A stretch of DNA of 64,000 nucleotides, from assembly GCA_021234155.1 (NCBI GenBank), contig JAJEKV010000003.1, positions 24,030,874 to 24,094,873 of the forward strand, written 5' to 3'. The position numbers and the translations under genes were made by a program. This DNA comes from Isoetes taiwanensis. Lineage: Eukaryota > Streptophyta > Lycopodiopsida > Isoetales > Isoetaceae. The notes below the pieces were generated by a model. The model did not search any database. It saw nothing but the letters and a program-made list of their open reading frames with translations, and had not been told where the DNA came from. Shown one piece after another: positions 10,900-22,254 of this stretch (positions are counted from its first letter, which is position 1; each line of letters starts with the position of its first letter).

Positions 10900-12794
10900 G
10901 GGTGGAAGGCCGATAACGGGCCGGCGATGGCGGCCGCCTTAGGAACTGGAAAATAGCAGGGGCCATGACCCCCTGCTGAACCTTGAAGACGAAACTAGCA
11001 GATGCAGCTGCTGGAAGGGCGCAACGGGCAGGTTTATGAGATGTGCAAAGCATCTCGTTTTTTTCCCCTGTTCTAGCAATGAAGCCATGAAGAGTATGCT
11101 AGGTTCTCCATAGTTTTGTAACATGGTCTAGTTTTGTAGTAGGGTTTCTTGTCCAGCTTGTATGTACTGGTTTTCTTGCATATCTAAGTTACTCTTCTTC
11201 GGCTTTGGTTGCCTATATTTATTTTGTCGATTTTTCTTCTGTTGCTTTGCAGATCCGGCATCATTTTCACCTATTCTTACATTCATCTGCTCTTTTATTT
11301 GTACTCTTTATTTTTCAGTCGTCTTTCTCCTTCCTTTCCAGATCTATCAGGATATACTGCTTTTAGATCTATTATCTCTGTTTGCAGCCACAGCCTTTGC
11401 CACTATTTTTGTTGCCTTGCTTCACAGGGTCTGCTCTGTTTTCACACGGGTCTGCTCTGGTCCAGTTCATTTTGTACATCTCCTCGTCCATCCTCATCCT
11501 CTTCCCACTTACCCATTTTTCTTTTCCTTAGCCGGCCAATGCTTTCTTAGTTAGTCTGACCTCTCCTTTCTTCTTATTACCATACTTATCTGTAGTTCTT
11601 GCTTTCGGGGTTGTAGTTAGTATTTACTCTTCATGGTTTTCTTAGCTGACTGCCTCGAGGCCTTTCTATCTATTTGATCTGCTCTCTTCCATAAGATCGA
11701 GATTTACCATGCTGATAGTTGTCCTCTTTTTCATGGATCCTGGTGGTTCCAGCTCGTTTGATATATAGAATTCCGCTTGCAAAGGCAGACCAATTAGGGA
11801 CTAGAATTGCTCATTATAGCTATAGTATTTGGTGGTATAAGAAGGTAGTTGTAGCCTTGCCATTTTTGAGATTCCTATTCCACATGAATATCTGTAGGGA
11901 TGCGCTTCATAGCTTGTGGCTGAGAAGTTTCAATGGGGAGATTCCTCGTAGTATTATGTCACTATAAGAAGAAGCAAATGGTGGACATTACAAGTTCCCT
12001 TTGATGTTCTTTTGTTTGAAGGGGTCCTATTCGCGGGAGATAGATCTAGTCTTCTTACCTTTCTGAAGGCAATTCTTCAAGAATATCTCTCGAGAACATG
12101 CTTTAAGGGTTTGAGGTATACGCCTTCAGAGAAATGAACCATGATCTATAGAGGACTGCAACATCATCCGGGTATTTTTGGTAAATGGTTGATAGCTCCT
12201 TTACTAAAAAACAATGTCCTTGAGCATCAGTTTGGCCCGTGCACCCTTGTGGTGACCTTAGTGGTGCCTTTGGTAAAGCCACGGGAACCAGAGGGGGAGG
12301 ACTCTGGATCACCCCAAGCTTGGCCCATTGGGTTGGCAAGATCCATACGGGCTAGATGCAAGAGTGCTAGGTACAGATGCTCATGCTTAGAGGTAGTTTT
12401 GATGCTGCGTTCTGCAGCGACAAAATTACTGATTTCGGGGTGGAGCTTCATCAAACATTAGCATTTGGCCAAGTATCATATAAGTGTTTTACCTTGACTT
12501 CATCTTAGGTTCCTTACTACACAAAGTAAATGCTTTCACTTTGGATCGTAGGGCCAATTTTTTGAAGGCAAGTACATTGGATGTATGTGGAAGAACAGCT
12601 TCTGATGGAGCCGTTTTTGCTCGTCTTTCTGTATACTTGTTGTGTAATAATTCTTCCATTTAGCCATGTGGGCTTTTAGTCTAAGAAATTAGACTTTCAC
12701 TCCTATAGTATCCATTTGGAGAACAAGTACTAGACATTACGTTGTTTATATCAATAAAAAGCAGCAACCTTACCTTCAAAAAAAAAAAAAAAAA
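10900..12794 (+). mobile_element. Poly(A)-tailed non-LTR retroinsertion, 1.9 kb
   Basis: The insertion is flanked by 13-bp direct repeats and ends in 17 A residues after a TATCAATAAAAAG signal-like stretch. The 5' end is GC-rich (GGGCCGGCGATGGCGGCC) while the rest is T-rich. No reverse transcriptase, endonuclease or gag motif is seen, and the longest open frames (130 aa at 11,162-11,554; 106 aa at 12,141-12,461) are unrecognisable. It could be a LINE-mobilised non-coding transcript, a SINE-like element or a 5'-truncated LINE of unknown type. Its 3' end, CCTTCAAAAA, matches the end of the 32,215-33,312 element. Confidence 0.75.
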
Positions 12795-12807
12795 GAATCG
12801 AGCATGT

Positions 12808-13890
12808 CTATTTCTGCCAGACAGCTCAGACTCTCGAATTTATGGAACTAAAATAGAATTGCTATGCAAAGTAGAGATAAAGAAGTCATATACATAAGAA
12901 TCCATTTTTATAGTCCTTTTCCCTCTCAATATATCATGCATTTAATGTTGGATATAAAAGAATGATCAAGGTGCTAACTCATCAAGGACGCAAAAAGATC
13001 TGCAAGCCATCAATGTGGTTACACTTTGTATTTGCCTAGGCGAATAGGATGCAAGGGTATATATACAAATTGCTGAAGTTCAGCATTGGTATCTATGGCA
13101 TTTATACAGAGTGGTGGCCATTTGCAAGAGCGTCATGCGAAGTTAACAGGCTAGCAATGCATAAAAGGAGTTGATGCACCATAACCAGATCTCTGCATCA
13201 TGAAAGATTGTCTTGTAGCTATATGTATATATCCAGCAGATTGAACAGGTTGAGCCAGTAGAACATAAAATAAAAACAAAAAATGGAATGCATGTACCTA
13301 GAATTTCTTCTGCAGAAAATACTTCATGCAAAAGCTCTAACTTAAAAGACCCAACAATAATCCTTCTTGGCATAAAGGTCAGCAACTGCAACGGAGAGTT
13401 GGCTGTGAAGATAGACCTCATGACTTGCTGAAGTATAAGGCCCATGCGCCAATCTACTCTGCAACATCAAACTAAAAAAAATCAACATGACCCCTTCAAG
13501 ATTGCAAAACATGTGCACTTGGCCAATACATCCTTATCTAGAGACTTCTTCTTGAACTATCTTGCTATGCATGAAAATACTGGAATACAAAACACTTGAC
13601 ATTAGATACAAAATCACAAATGTAGCATGAATTTTAGCATTAATTTGATCCATAGATATGAATAGGCATCCTAAAACCTGCAATAGTTTCTTAAAGAAGC
13701 ATGACCTAAAAAATAAATCCAAAGACCATGCAAAGGCCTAAAATAACATGCATATCTGATATGCAATTATGATTGCAGAGTTTTTAGTCCAGGCCATATG
13801 CCACCACATTACAGGAGTGTCCGGCATATGCACACATCCGAGCAGCTCATGCCGATCTCAGATGCTCTGAGATAGCAATTCATCAACTGC
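12808..13890. other. Mostly unassigned; one exon-like piece
   Basis: The first 150 bases continue the repeat that hosts the 10.9 kb insertion. The rest has no recognised repeat or gene except the exon-like stretch at 13,298-13,427. Confidence 0.45.
13298..13427 (-). pseudogene. Exon-like fragment of an unidentified gene
   Basis: On the minus strand a CAG acceptor is followed by an open stretch containing SPLQLLTFMPRRIIVGSFKL and then a consensus-like AG|GTACAT donor. The length, splice signals and protein-like composition suggest a real exon, now or formerly. I do not recognise the family, and no neighbouring exon was identified with confidence. Confidence 0.35.
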
Positions 13891-13899
13891 TGGCTTCGC

Positions 13900-14640
13900 C
13901 AATGGTTGCACGTCTCGCGCCCTACATTCTGCAAGTCTCCACCGTCAGAGAGTCCCTCACAGCACAGGGAATTTGAGTGCCCAGATAGGGAATTTGAACG
14001 CCTACTACAAGGGTTTTTCCTCCCACATGGGGGATTCTTTCGTCCCAGTGGTAGAGCAAGGCACAAAGAAATCTCAATGCAGTTTCTAACCACACTTCTT
14101 GCCACACTTACCAATGCCTCTACAAGCAAGCATGTTATGTCAAAGGCGGAGTGCATATTATAACAAGTAGCTTAGAAACCTAATAATGGGAGTTGCACTG
14201 ATCATATATGGCTTATTGAATGTAAGAGCACAAACTGCCTCACACTTTGACACAAAGGAATCTCCATCTAGTTGTCTCAGTAACCGATGCTTTTATTTCC
14301 AAAAACGTATAATTTGTTCCTTGCTCTTATGAGTACACATTTATCAGATTATTTTTGGCAAACTAGGTACGTTTAATGGCAAATACGTGCTGGCAAGTTA
14401 GTTATGCGTAATAAGCACTTTGCGATTTTGCCCCTAAGCTCAGACATCAACGTGTTAATTGTATAAGTCCCAAGCAATATTCTTAACTATTTTCTGGAGA
14501 AATGACATGGGGTATACTTCCCATGTAGAGATGTTACACATGGGAGTCCAACTGAGATGGTGTCTAAAATCTTGAAGATGATCTAACTCGTGTGCTTTCC
14601 TCCTAGCTCCATCTGCAAAGGAATCACAATTGCCTTCTTG
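13900..14640. repeat. Inverted copy of 5.7-6.4 kb
   Basis: The reverse complement matches 5.69-6.4 kb, including the stretch on accession of TTGTTCCTTGCTC and the LINE-flank words. Divergence is moderate with indels. No gene is seen. Confidence 0.65.
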
Positions 14641-14649
14641 GACATGGCA

Positions 14650-15750
14650 TTGGGATTAAAAGACTTATAAATTGCATGATTGCATTTACAATTCATTCAA
14701 TTATTCTTAGCATCTTTAATGAAATATATAGTTTGCTGATATTATATAAAGGGAGTCCTAAAAGGGATTAGCTAGGTATTGCACATAAAATACAATGTTA
14801 CTACATCTATTGAGTGCACTAACTGATGTCACAAACATATATTTATGAATCTATAGGAAATGATGTGAATGTAGTATCTGATAGAATTAAGTCCCAGTGC
14901 TTCGACGTATAATCACCAAACTGTAAAGTGTTTATGATAAGAAAGGAATAGATTTTGAGAAATTCAACTAAGTGAAAGATTTGCATTTTGATTATACTTT
15001 ACCCAACTAAAATGCCACATTTGTAGTCTTAGATCTATACGTTAATTACTCGCTTGTCCAACAGGTTTGCAAACTTTCTTGCAAGTCTAGTGAAGCATTA
15101 CCTTTGATAGGCCTTAATGGGCATGAAAAATGTGCCCGTCACATTGCACAGGCATGTATCTAGAATGGAAGACAGGCTTGATAGATTTTTAGATATCAAA
15201 ATGATACATTGCTTATTGATGCATGCTCTTCTGTGATCTTTTGAACACCATCATTTGTTTTTGGTTCATCCACATAGCAAAATGAGTTGCAATATATGGT
15301 TTCTTGTTCTAGATTCATCTTTAGTTCTTACAGGGCAAAAGATATCAAAACAATAGCAAGAAGATATTAAAATAGCATATTTTTGTACTGGAGAATGAAA
15401 ATGATTTTTTTGGCAAGATCTTTTACCTTCAAATGTTTGCAAAGCTTTTCCAGTATACAAGCCGAAGCAGGTGTACAATGCATATCTGTTTGCCTCGGAA
15501 CGTGCTTCCGCGAGGAATTTTAACCTGTGGGGGAAATCTTTGTTATAAGTGTTTTAGTGTGTGCAAAAAGTGTTTTTCTTGCATGGGTAAATCATACATT
15601 TAAGTGTTTTTCTTGCTTAGGTAAATCATACACGACTGTTGGCTACCTATAATTAACCACGAAGACCGACATATGAACAAAAGGTTGACAACAGACTTAA
15701 GATAAACTTTTGTGTAATTAGTCAACTATAAAACATTTTTTTTTTCTGTA
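14650..15750. other. No gene recognised
   Basis: AT-rich. A short minus-strand piece near 15,420-15,478 has a GAAG|GTAAAA donor-like end and may be another orphan exon, but nothing identifies it. Confidence 0.4.
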
Positions 15751-15819
15751 ATAATATATGCCCTAGGATCTTCACAATCTGAAGGATAGTTTGTATTAAA
15801 TCTTTGTGATCATAGTTTG

Positions 15820-18570
15820 CGTTAATTTTTTCTTTTCTTTTTCCTTTTTGAGGGTAAGAGATTAGATTGAATTATAATATAAAATATATGGTCCCCTTGT
15901 AGAGGAAGGTAGAACGAATTACAGCTAAACGTGGAGGATTTACCAATGCAGTATTCAAGAGAGCATCATCTTTTCTCCCCTACAATGTGGGTACTATATG
16001 GGGATCATGAATCTTCTCCAAAGGGCAGGTACTATAGAGAGAGGCAACTCCGTTTCCACACCTAGAACCCCACTTGATACTCGATATAGTTAATATTAAA
16101 TTATTACCACATTTGCAGCAACATTTTCGGCATCATTTTCCTCTATCCCATCCTTATTGAGCGAATGGCATCTAAAGAACGAATAGAATCCTTCCAAAGC
16201 ACGTAGTCTATCAAGTGTTTTGTTATATCTTCTACCCTTCTGCCTATGGTGCAATAAACCCATCAATGCTACTTCCAGATTAAACATGTTTTCCAGTTTT
16301 GCAATAAAAATCTCAAGCCCTCCAATGCATAAACCACAACAGTATTTCTAGACCACTCAAAGAGCAATATTCACAAGTGAGGCATCAATACAGCTTCTAT
16401 CTGAAATCAATATCAGTCCTGACCATTCTTGATGGGGATAACCCAATGCCAGTACTCCATGATCATGGGGCAAAAGATCATGATCCATTGGGCATCTATG
16501 ATCATGGATGCCCAATGGATTCCCGAACTGGACATCCAAGTGAACATCTGTCTACATGTGTTATACCCTTATTATATAAACTCCCATTTGTACTTAGCCC
16601 CCCTTCAAGGGCCAGCCATTTGAAGAATTGAATCTTGGAATAGATGGATTTCCAAGAATTGGCTAAAACTGCTTTAGCCACGACGTTACTCATTCCCAGT
16701 CTTATCTCTGCTTTTAACAGAACGTCTTGACCTAGAGATTGATAGATCTTTGACACACTGTAATGTTGATATCCATCGAGTAGCCACCTTTCTTGCGGCC
16801 CAACAACTCCTGCCACATAAGTGGCATTCTCCAGGACCTCCATAACATTGTCCTGTCACCTTCCTCAGCAGTGGGAATTCTCTGCTTGTGCTTCTTCCAA
16901 CTAGTCCATCTGCCATTTACACAGGTGTTGCAACTGTATGATACCTGTATTCTTCCATTTAATCTAGATGCGAAGATGGAAGAGTGCTAAGGGGAGCCCT
17001 CCCCTTTCCCAAATCTTTGTGTTCCAGAAAATACTAAATCCTCCTGCTTCTCTAGGAGGATTCATAGAAATAAATATGTATTGTACTTCCTTCCAGGCCT
17101 GAAGAATCGTTCTCATTACTGCCTACCCAATTGCTAATAGATCTTGCCTCAAAATCTTAAAGTCGGGGCTCCTGTAAAAGCACAATGCATGAATTCATTG
17201 ATCTGATGGCTGCCAACATCCTTCCACTCTTCAACACTCCATTTATTCCATGAAGGTTCCAAGAGGCAATCTTCATGTAGCAAACAGAGTCAATGTCCTT
17301 TGCCTCCACTTGGACCACCCAGATCCACCTAAAAGCTTGGAATAAAGACGCTTTATTGTGGTGGAATATCTTTCTCCAATGATTAGAGACCGCAGCATCC
17401 CTTCTGACAAGGGGTCCCATGTCAGGATACACCCCATTTTGAATGAGCATATGGAGAATACATTTCAGGAGGATGAATGCCAATCATCGTGTACCTTTGC
17501 CTCACTTTGTCTTGTAACAAAGCATACCACCCCAAAAGTTTTTCCCCTTTATGGACCCATAACTCTCTTAGGGACCCACACATTGAGATAGTACATCCAA
17601 AGAGTCCCTTTTCTATATCTATGAAGCCATTTTTATGAATCCAAACCTTTCCATAGGGCCCATAGGTTTTAACCAATGAACACAGCATTGTTCCTGCTAG
17701 AAGCCCAGGGGTTTCACTTCTAGAGTTTGGCTTAGTCCTTCGAATGGCCCCAACATATCTCATTCTAGCTTGTCGGACTTGAGGGACCATTTCATACACT
17801 GCCATAGTTGTGTGATGATGATACACTATCATTCTTATCATATTTGCTCTACAACTTTTGGTTGGACCACATTTCAAGTAGCCCCTTTCGAAGTACCACT
17901 CCATCAAACCAAATTCGCGACTCCAATAGCTTTAATTATGGCCAGATCGTTGATGCTTTTAAGGACCTGTGAACAAATGAATCCAGATCATTACATGGGC
18001 CGTAGCTCTGGCACATACGCAATGTTGTAGAGCTCGTCGGATCTGTGCATATCCATAAATTGTGTCATATATATGACGTTAGAAGAGGGTTGAGTTTTGG
18101 CAACTTGTGTATCCTGCATCTACAGATTGAAAGCTATTATGATGCAGATTGAATGGAGAGCTCAAAATGGATGATCTTCAATTTTCAATGAAGAACAAAG
18201 CCCTTTTTGTGTAGATAGAATGGATTAAGATAGGGCTCAAAATGGTTGTGGGTACAGATCTCTTTCCCCCTTTTTTTTGTGGGGGGGGGGGGGAGGGGGG
18301 AGGGAGGAGGGACAAGCAAAGAACCCAACCTTGCATGCATTTATACAGAGTTGTAAGTAGTTTTTTCTTTATGGATGTTTATGTGACTGGATTAAGAAGA
18401 GGATCATGTGAATATGCAGATGTTTGCTCTTAGAAAACTTGTCAAGACTACCTTGATAGACACATGTTGAGTATATAACTGCTAAAGGATCTCAGCCTTG
18501 GCTCTAAATTTATCTATGATTTTGGCAATTCCAGTGCAAATCTTTCATTTGTTCCCTTGCCAAATACCTC
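15820..18570 (-). mobile_element. LINE-B remnant, copy 2 (endonuclease start and zf-RVT, RT deleted)
   Basis: The minus strand, read 5' to 3', holds a G-rich run (about 18,278-18,312 on plus), an ORF1-position frame (17,907-17,422), an endonuclease start at 17,276 (M-K-I-A-S-W-N-L-H-G, then IVLLQEP), a short stretch resembling the region before zf-RVT (NPPREAGGF), and the zf-RVT-like segment (16,843-16,502: WKSIYSKIQFFKWLALEGG... and CSLGC). A 3' UTR and A-rich tail follow at about 15,825-15,850. Most of the endonuclease and all RT catalytic motifs are missing. The unit shares its structure with 2.9-4.4 kb. Confidence 0.7.
17422..17907 (-). pseudogene. ORF1-position frame of LINE-B, unidentified protein
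   Basis: 161 codons, rich in basic residues, with pieces such as YGPYGKVWIHKNGF and VRQRYTMIGIHPPEMYSP. The same frame recurs at 42,073-42,465, continuing at 46,674 after LINE-A. It ends just before the endonuclease start of the same element, which fits ORF1. I see neither a CCHC knuckle nor a coiled coil, and I do not recognise the family. Conservation of the frame in two copies suggests it once was translated. Confidence 0.4.
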
Positions 18571-18720
18571 TTTTTGGATTGCCCTTAGAGGGGCAAACCC
18601 TCGCTCATGTGGTTTTTTTGGCATATTCTAAATATATGTTGAAATATGACTAGAATATATCAAAAACCGCTTCAAATTGGCTGTTTCTAGTAAACTGTCG
18701 GCCACCTTGTTGCCGGTTGC
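18570..18720. repeat. Terminal hairpin repeat (copy 1 of 4)
   Basis: Contains TTTTTGGATTGCCC and AGGGGCAAACCCTCGC, an imperfect palindrome at the edge of a repeat. It recurs at 34.06, 41.46 and 40.72 kb. In the last it is the edge of a datable insertion. Confidence 0.55.
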
Positions 18721-19080
18721 TACTGTTCGGACTGCTAATCGATATGAATTTTCGATGCTGTGCAAGGTACATACTGGACTCAAAATTTATTGAAAGTTTT
18801 TGGAGATCTTTACGCCTTCTAAGAAACAGGAAGCCTTCCCATTACTATAGAAAACAAAATCTGCCATCAACATTTATGCTAAGTTCATCTATTGCTCTGG
18901 AATCTGAATCAACCTAATGGTAGATCTGTTTCATGTCTATTCTTGCTGGTCATGAATGGAACTATAAGCCCAAGAGTATCTCGTCAAGCTTGATAAGCAT
19001 GGTTCATACATATAATGAACAATGGAAAGGGAAATAAATGAATCACATTCATTTGGTTTGTTTTTTATATGTTTTTTACA

Positions 19081-19374
19081 GACTAGAAAAGATGCCAAGG
19101 TTTGCAATGCAAGCATTTGCGATGGTTGATGGATGCTTTGGGCAACGAAAGTTCAAGTTACGTCCTGCTTCTTTGCTGGATTATGCACGGTAATGCCATT
19201 TTATTCTTGTGCAAAAGAATCACATGGTTAACATATTTTGTTCTTATTCTCGTGTCCGTGATGTGATGTGGTGCGATATAGGATTCACGAGGCGAAAAGA
19301 AAAATAAAAGATCAGCTTGAGAATAGGAATGCAATTCAAGAATATATTTGTCCAAATGCAAGTTGTGGTCATAG
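19081..19374 (+). pseudogene. TFIIE-alpha fragment, two exons
   Basis: TFIIE-alpha is the large subunit of general factor TFIIE, which recruits TFIIH to the RNA polymerase II preinitiation complex. The second exon (about 19,268-19,374) reads VRYRIHEAKRKIKDQL, then ENRNAIQEYICPNASCGHR, which fits the helical stretch and first half of the zinc ribbon of plant TFIIE-alpha. The first (to 19,189) ends in ASLLDYAR before a GT donor. The intron is retained, so this is DNA-level copying. The winged-helix N-terminus and second half of the zinc ribbon are not found. A further exon-like stretch near 20,505-20,590 is conserved among copies but unidentified. Confidence 0.65.
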
Positions 19375-19977
19375 GTTCGTACTCTCTAATTCTAAATTAG
19401 TGAACTTCTCAGTCTTTTTATGGAATCTGCTAACGATAAGCACGTGTACTTATATTAGGTTCAGTCTCCGTGCATATAAAGGTACTCAGCATTGGATGCT
19501 CCACGATTGATGGTTCCATGCATATTGTTAAATTGCTTATTATGCTTACAATTAAACCCATTATTGCGCATTGCATATCCTGCTGCAATTTTTGTTTCTG
19601 ATATGTAATTCTTTGAAGCCAATCGTCTAAACTTTTGCTTTGATGATTCTTAACAGCATATTAGTTCTCTGTTGAGATTGCAGTCAATGCATCATATATG
19701 ACTGGACATAATGACTTGGGTAGGCCAATACTTGTAAGCAGTGATTTTACTGTTTTTCGTTCAAGAGCAGCCTCCTCTTCTCCCTATTTGCTAATTGGAT
19801 AATACTAATAGGTCTTCATAACGCTTCTTGGGCATCATCAAACCTTGATATTGTTATATAATAGATAATCAACTGTATGGCTAACTCAATTGATATGGTC
19901 ACAAATACAGGTACATAAGATTTATGACTTGGATGTTGCTGTATCTGTGATGCCAGAGGTGCCCACCAATGGGTCCT

Positions 19978-20008
19978 TACTATTCTATTCTATTCTATTC
20001 TATTTCTT
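19978..20008 (+). repeat. Short TATTC tandem repeat
   Basis: Five or six ATTCT units interrupt a stretch that is otherwise shared with copy A, so the expansion is specific to this copy. Confidence 0.7.
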
Positions 20009-20879
20009 ACTTCTCTGATATATATCTGATATCCTGATTTGTAGTGGAGTTACTTTAACAACTGATCTTTTGTTAGGTCTAAGATGGCTTCTTCTCCCGT
20101 TCTTTTGTAAAGTCATCATTTATGGTCATTAAGTACAAAAGTGCTTCCCCTGTACTTTGGTCATCTAATGTTTACAAAAGCATGATTACTTAGCATATTT
20201 TTCTTAATATATGAGGGTTAAGATAAGATGGTATGTTCAAAAACATTAAATCCAACCAGAAAGTGGTTCTAAAGAGTTCATCTTGACACTCCAGTGGCTA
20301 TTGTGGTAAAACAACAAATGTAACTTTTATTATTATGGTTTTTTATGTGCAGGATAAACATTAGGTATGTTGGCAGTCCCCTCTGAATGCATATTATCCA
20401 TAAAGTAGAAGAACTTATAAGCTGAAGGTTAGCTCTCAGCATTTACTATTTATTTTGCATATGCCAGCACTTTCTATTCACATGTACTGGAATGGGATTG
20501 TAGGACATAGATGTTGAACCCAAGATTAGACCAGATATTGAGGGATCAAGAGCGACATGACATGGGAATTGGCATGCATGACAAAAGCAGCAGTAGTTAT
20601 GCTGCATAGTTGTCCTAAGCTTTGAACCATATCTTTTGTATATTTTATACTTTATAATTTAATCGATTTTTGAAAAATGCTTTTTTCTTCTCTCGTGCTT
20701 TAAATTTGTACTTTGAACACTTTAAATGTAACTAACTCCAAATGTCCAAATGATGGCAGTACTGCCCGTTAATTAAGAGATTCTAATATGCAAGAGCTTT
20801 AGAGGCTCTGCCCTTTTTTTTTCTTAATTTAATTCATATGGAATTTGTCCCGTTACAACGAACTTTAGTAAAATGTCAC

Positions 20880-21120
20880 ATGTGACAAATGACCATTAAC
20901 AAAATACAAAAATTATGGTTCGTGACGGGTGGCAACTGCAATTAATTTTATCACATGTAACAAATACAAGATCAGTAACGCGTGACAGATTTATATTTTT
21001 GTCACGCGTTACAATACAAGTGGTTTTTTATTGCTAACGCGTCACAAATCATATTATGTAACGGAAATAAAAAAATGCTTGTTAATGTATTTTTCGTTAA
21101 AAAGAACGTGACAAATTATA
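20880..21120. promoter_or_regulatory. Cluster of CGCGTGACA / TGTCACGCG words in the repeat flank
   Basis: In about 240 bases there are several GTAACGCGTGACA-like words in both orientations, with TCACATGTGACA nearby. CGCGT cores are known CAMTA-type sites in plants. Here the words may instead be ancestral palindromic repeats. The cluster is weaker in copies A and B. Function is unknown. Confidence 0.3.
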
Positions 21121-21555
21121 TTATATTCTATTAATTAATGTTTCTAACCTACTTGTTATAACATGCAGAACTGACTCCGCCTTTGACATCATATGCTTGG
21201 TTTATTAGCATGAGCATTTGTAAGTGTGGCAGGAAGGCTGTGATTTAGAGTCTACATTTTGATAGTCCATTAGAATGCATTGTGCGGAGGTATAGTACTA
21301 GAAATATATCAAGTTTGCACACGTAATGATTAGACTAGATCTTCCTATTATCTTCAATACCAACTTTCTATAAACTGATAGCATAGACATGAAAAGATAA
21401 AAGACCAAGTAGTCAAAATAAAAGGACATCAAGTGCAAAAAACAAACAAAGGACATCAAGTGCAAAAAATCTTTATAAATTCTCCACGTATTTACAACCC
21501 AAATGGGAGCTGTACAATCTCAATAACCATATAGAAATGGCATGGCAGTACAATT

Positions 21556-22254
21556 TCAATATGAATATACAAGTGGCTGAACATTCTCAAATGTTAAGTT
21601 CTCATTGGAAGCAACAATCTTGCCTTTAGGTTTCCTAGATTGTGGAGGCTTTCGAGGTCCTAACACCCTTAGTTTGCCCCCAACAGTCCACTCTCTCTTG
21701 CAACTTTTGCACGTATACCTGTGTTGGCCTTGCTTCTTATTGTTGAAGTAGTCGAAGCGTGTGTTATCACTGAAACACCGAGGGCAATCAAGATGGGGCA
21801 TCTCTATCTTCTGCTTCTTCATCCTTGGAGCTGTCATTTCTTGTGGCATAGTTGCCATGCTTGCTGTTGCCTGTCTGCTTTCAAGTTGAATCGAGTTGGC
21901 AACTATCTTCCTCTTCTTCATCTTTGGAGCAAGTCCAATTGATGCATTGACCAAGTCATTTGCTTCAACTTCACTATCTCCTTTGCAGAGATTTTCTTCT
22001 ATTGACTGACAAAAGTTGACAAAGTCCTCGTCTAGGTCTTCTGCAAACAAGCCATCCAATGATGGCGCTTTGTCCTCTACCAATAAGCCACCTAATTCAT
22101 CCATAAGCTTAACTACGTCTAAAGTAGGAGCTGCAAAAGACGCATTGACATCAAGTACGTCAATACATGCTAGGGCGTCCTCCTGGTCCAAGCTCCTCAG
22201 ATAGTTGAATTCCTCCGCACTCAAAATAAAGTCTTCGTCGTCAAGCTCCGCCAT
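21556..22254 (-). CDS. Dof zinc-finger protein with C-terminal Dof domain
   Basis: 232 codons starting with ATG at 22,254 ([19 protein letters not shown]). The finger has CPRC at residues 157-160 and CKSC at 182-185 with exactly 21 residues between, plus [15 protein letters not shown] and GG-x-LR, all matching the Dof consensus. Dof proteins are plant nuclear factors binding AAAG cores. The first 100 residues are strongly acidic, followed by two KMKKRKI/RMKKQKI basic patches that could be nuclear signals. Most Dof proteins carry the finger near the N-terminus; here it is C-terminal. The gene is head-to-head with the SLAC1-like gene (start-to-start 1.6 kb). It lies in a repeat with several broken copies, so whether it is expressed is open. 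Confidence 0.75.
   Translation of the reverse strand: MAELDDEDFILSAEEFNYLRSLDQEDALACIDVLDVNASFAAPTLDVVKLMDELGGLLVEDKAPSLDGLFAEDLDEDFVNFCQSIEENLCKGDSEVEANDLVNASIGLAPKMKKRKIVANSIQLESRQATASMATMPQEMTAPRMKKQKIEMPHLDCPRCFSDNTRFDYFNNKKQGQHRYTCKSCKREWTVGGKLRVLGPRKPPQSRKPKGKIVASNENLTFENVQPLVYSY

Larger units (their letters stand above)
18720..22254 (+). repeat. Repeat unit copy C (fullest copy)
   Basis: Holds the TFIIE-alpha fragment (plus), a 1.6-kb intron-like stretch, a flank with several CACGCG/CGCGTG words (20,900-21,120) and the Dof ORF (minus). Inverted copies lie at 1-2.7 kb and partly at 4.4-5.7 kb. The Dof side is repeated in the same orientation at 54.8-56.2 kb. Confidence 0.8.

Noticed and set aside
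11162-11554. 130-codon protein gene in the 1.9-kb retroinsertion
   Set aside because: Hydrophobic composition follows from T-rich DNA, overlapping frames are equally open, and no family resemblance is seen.
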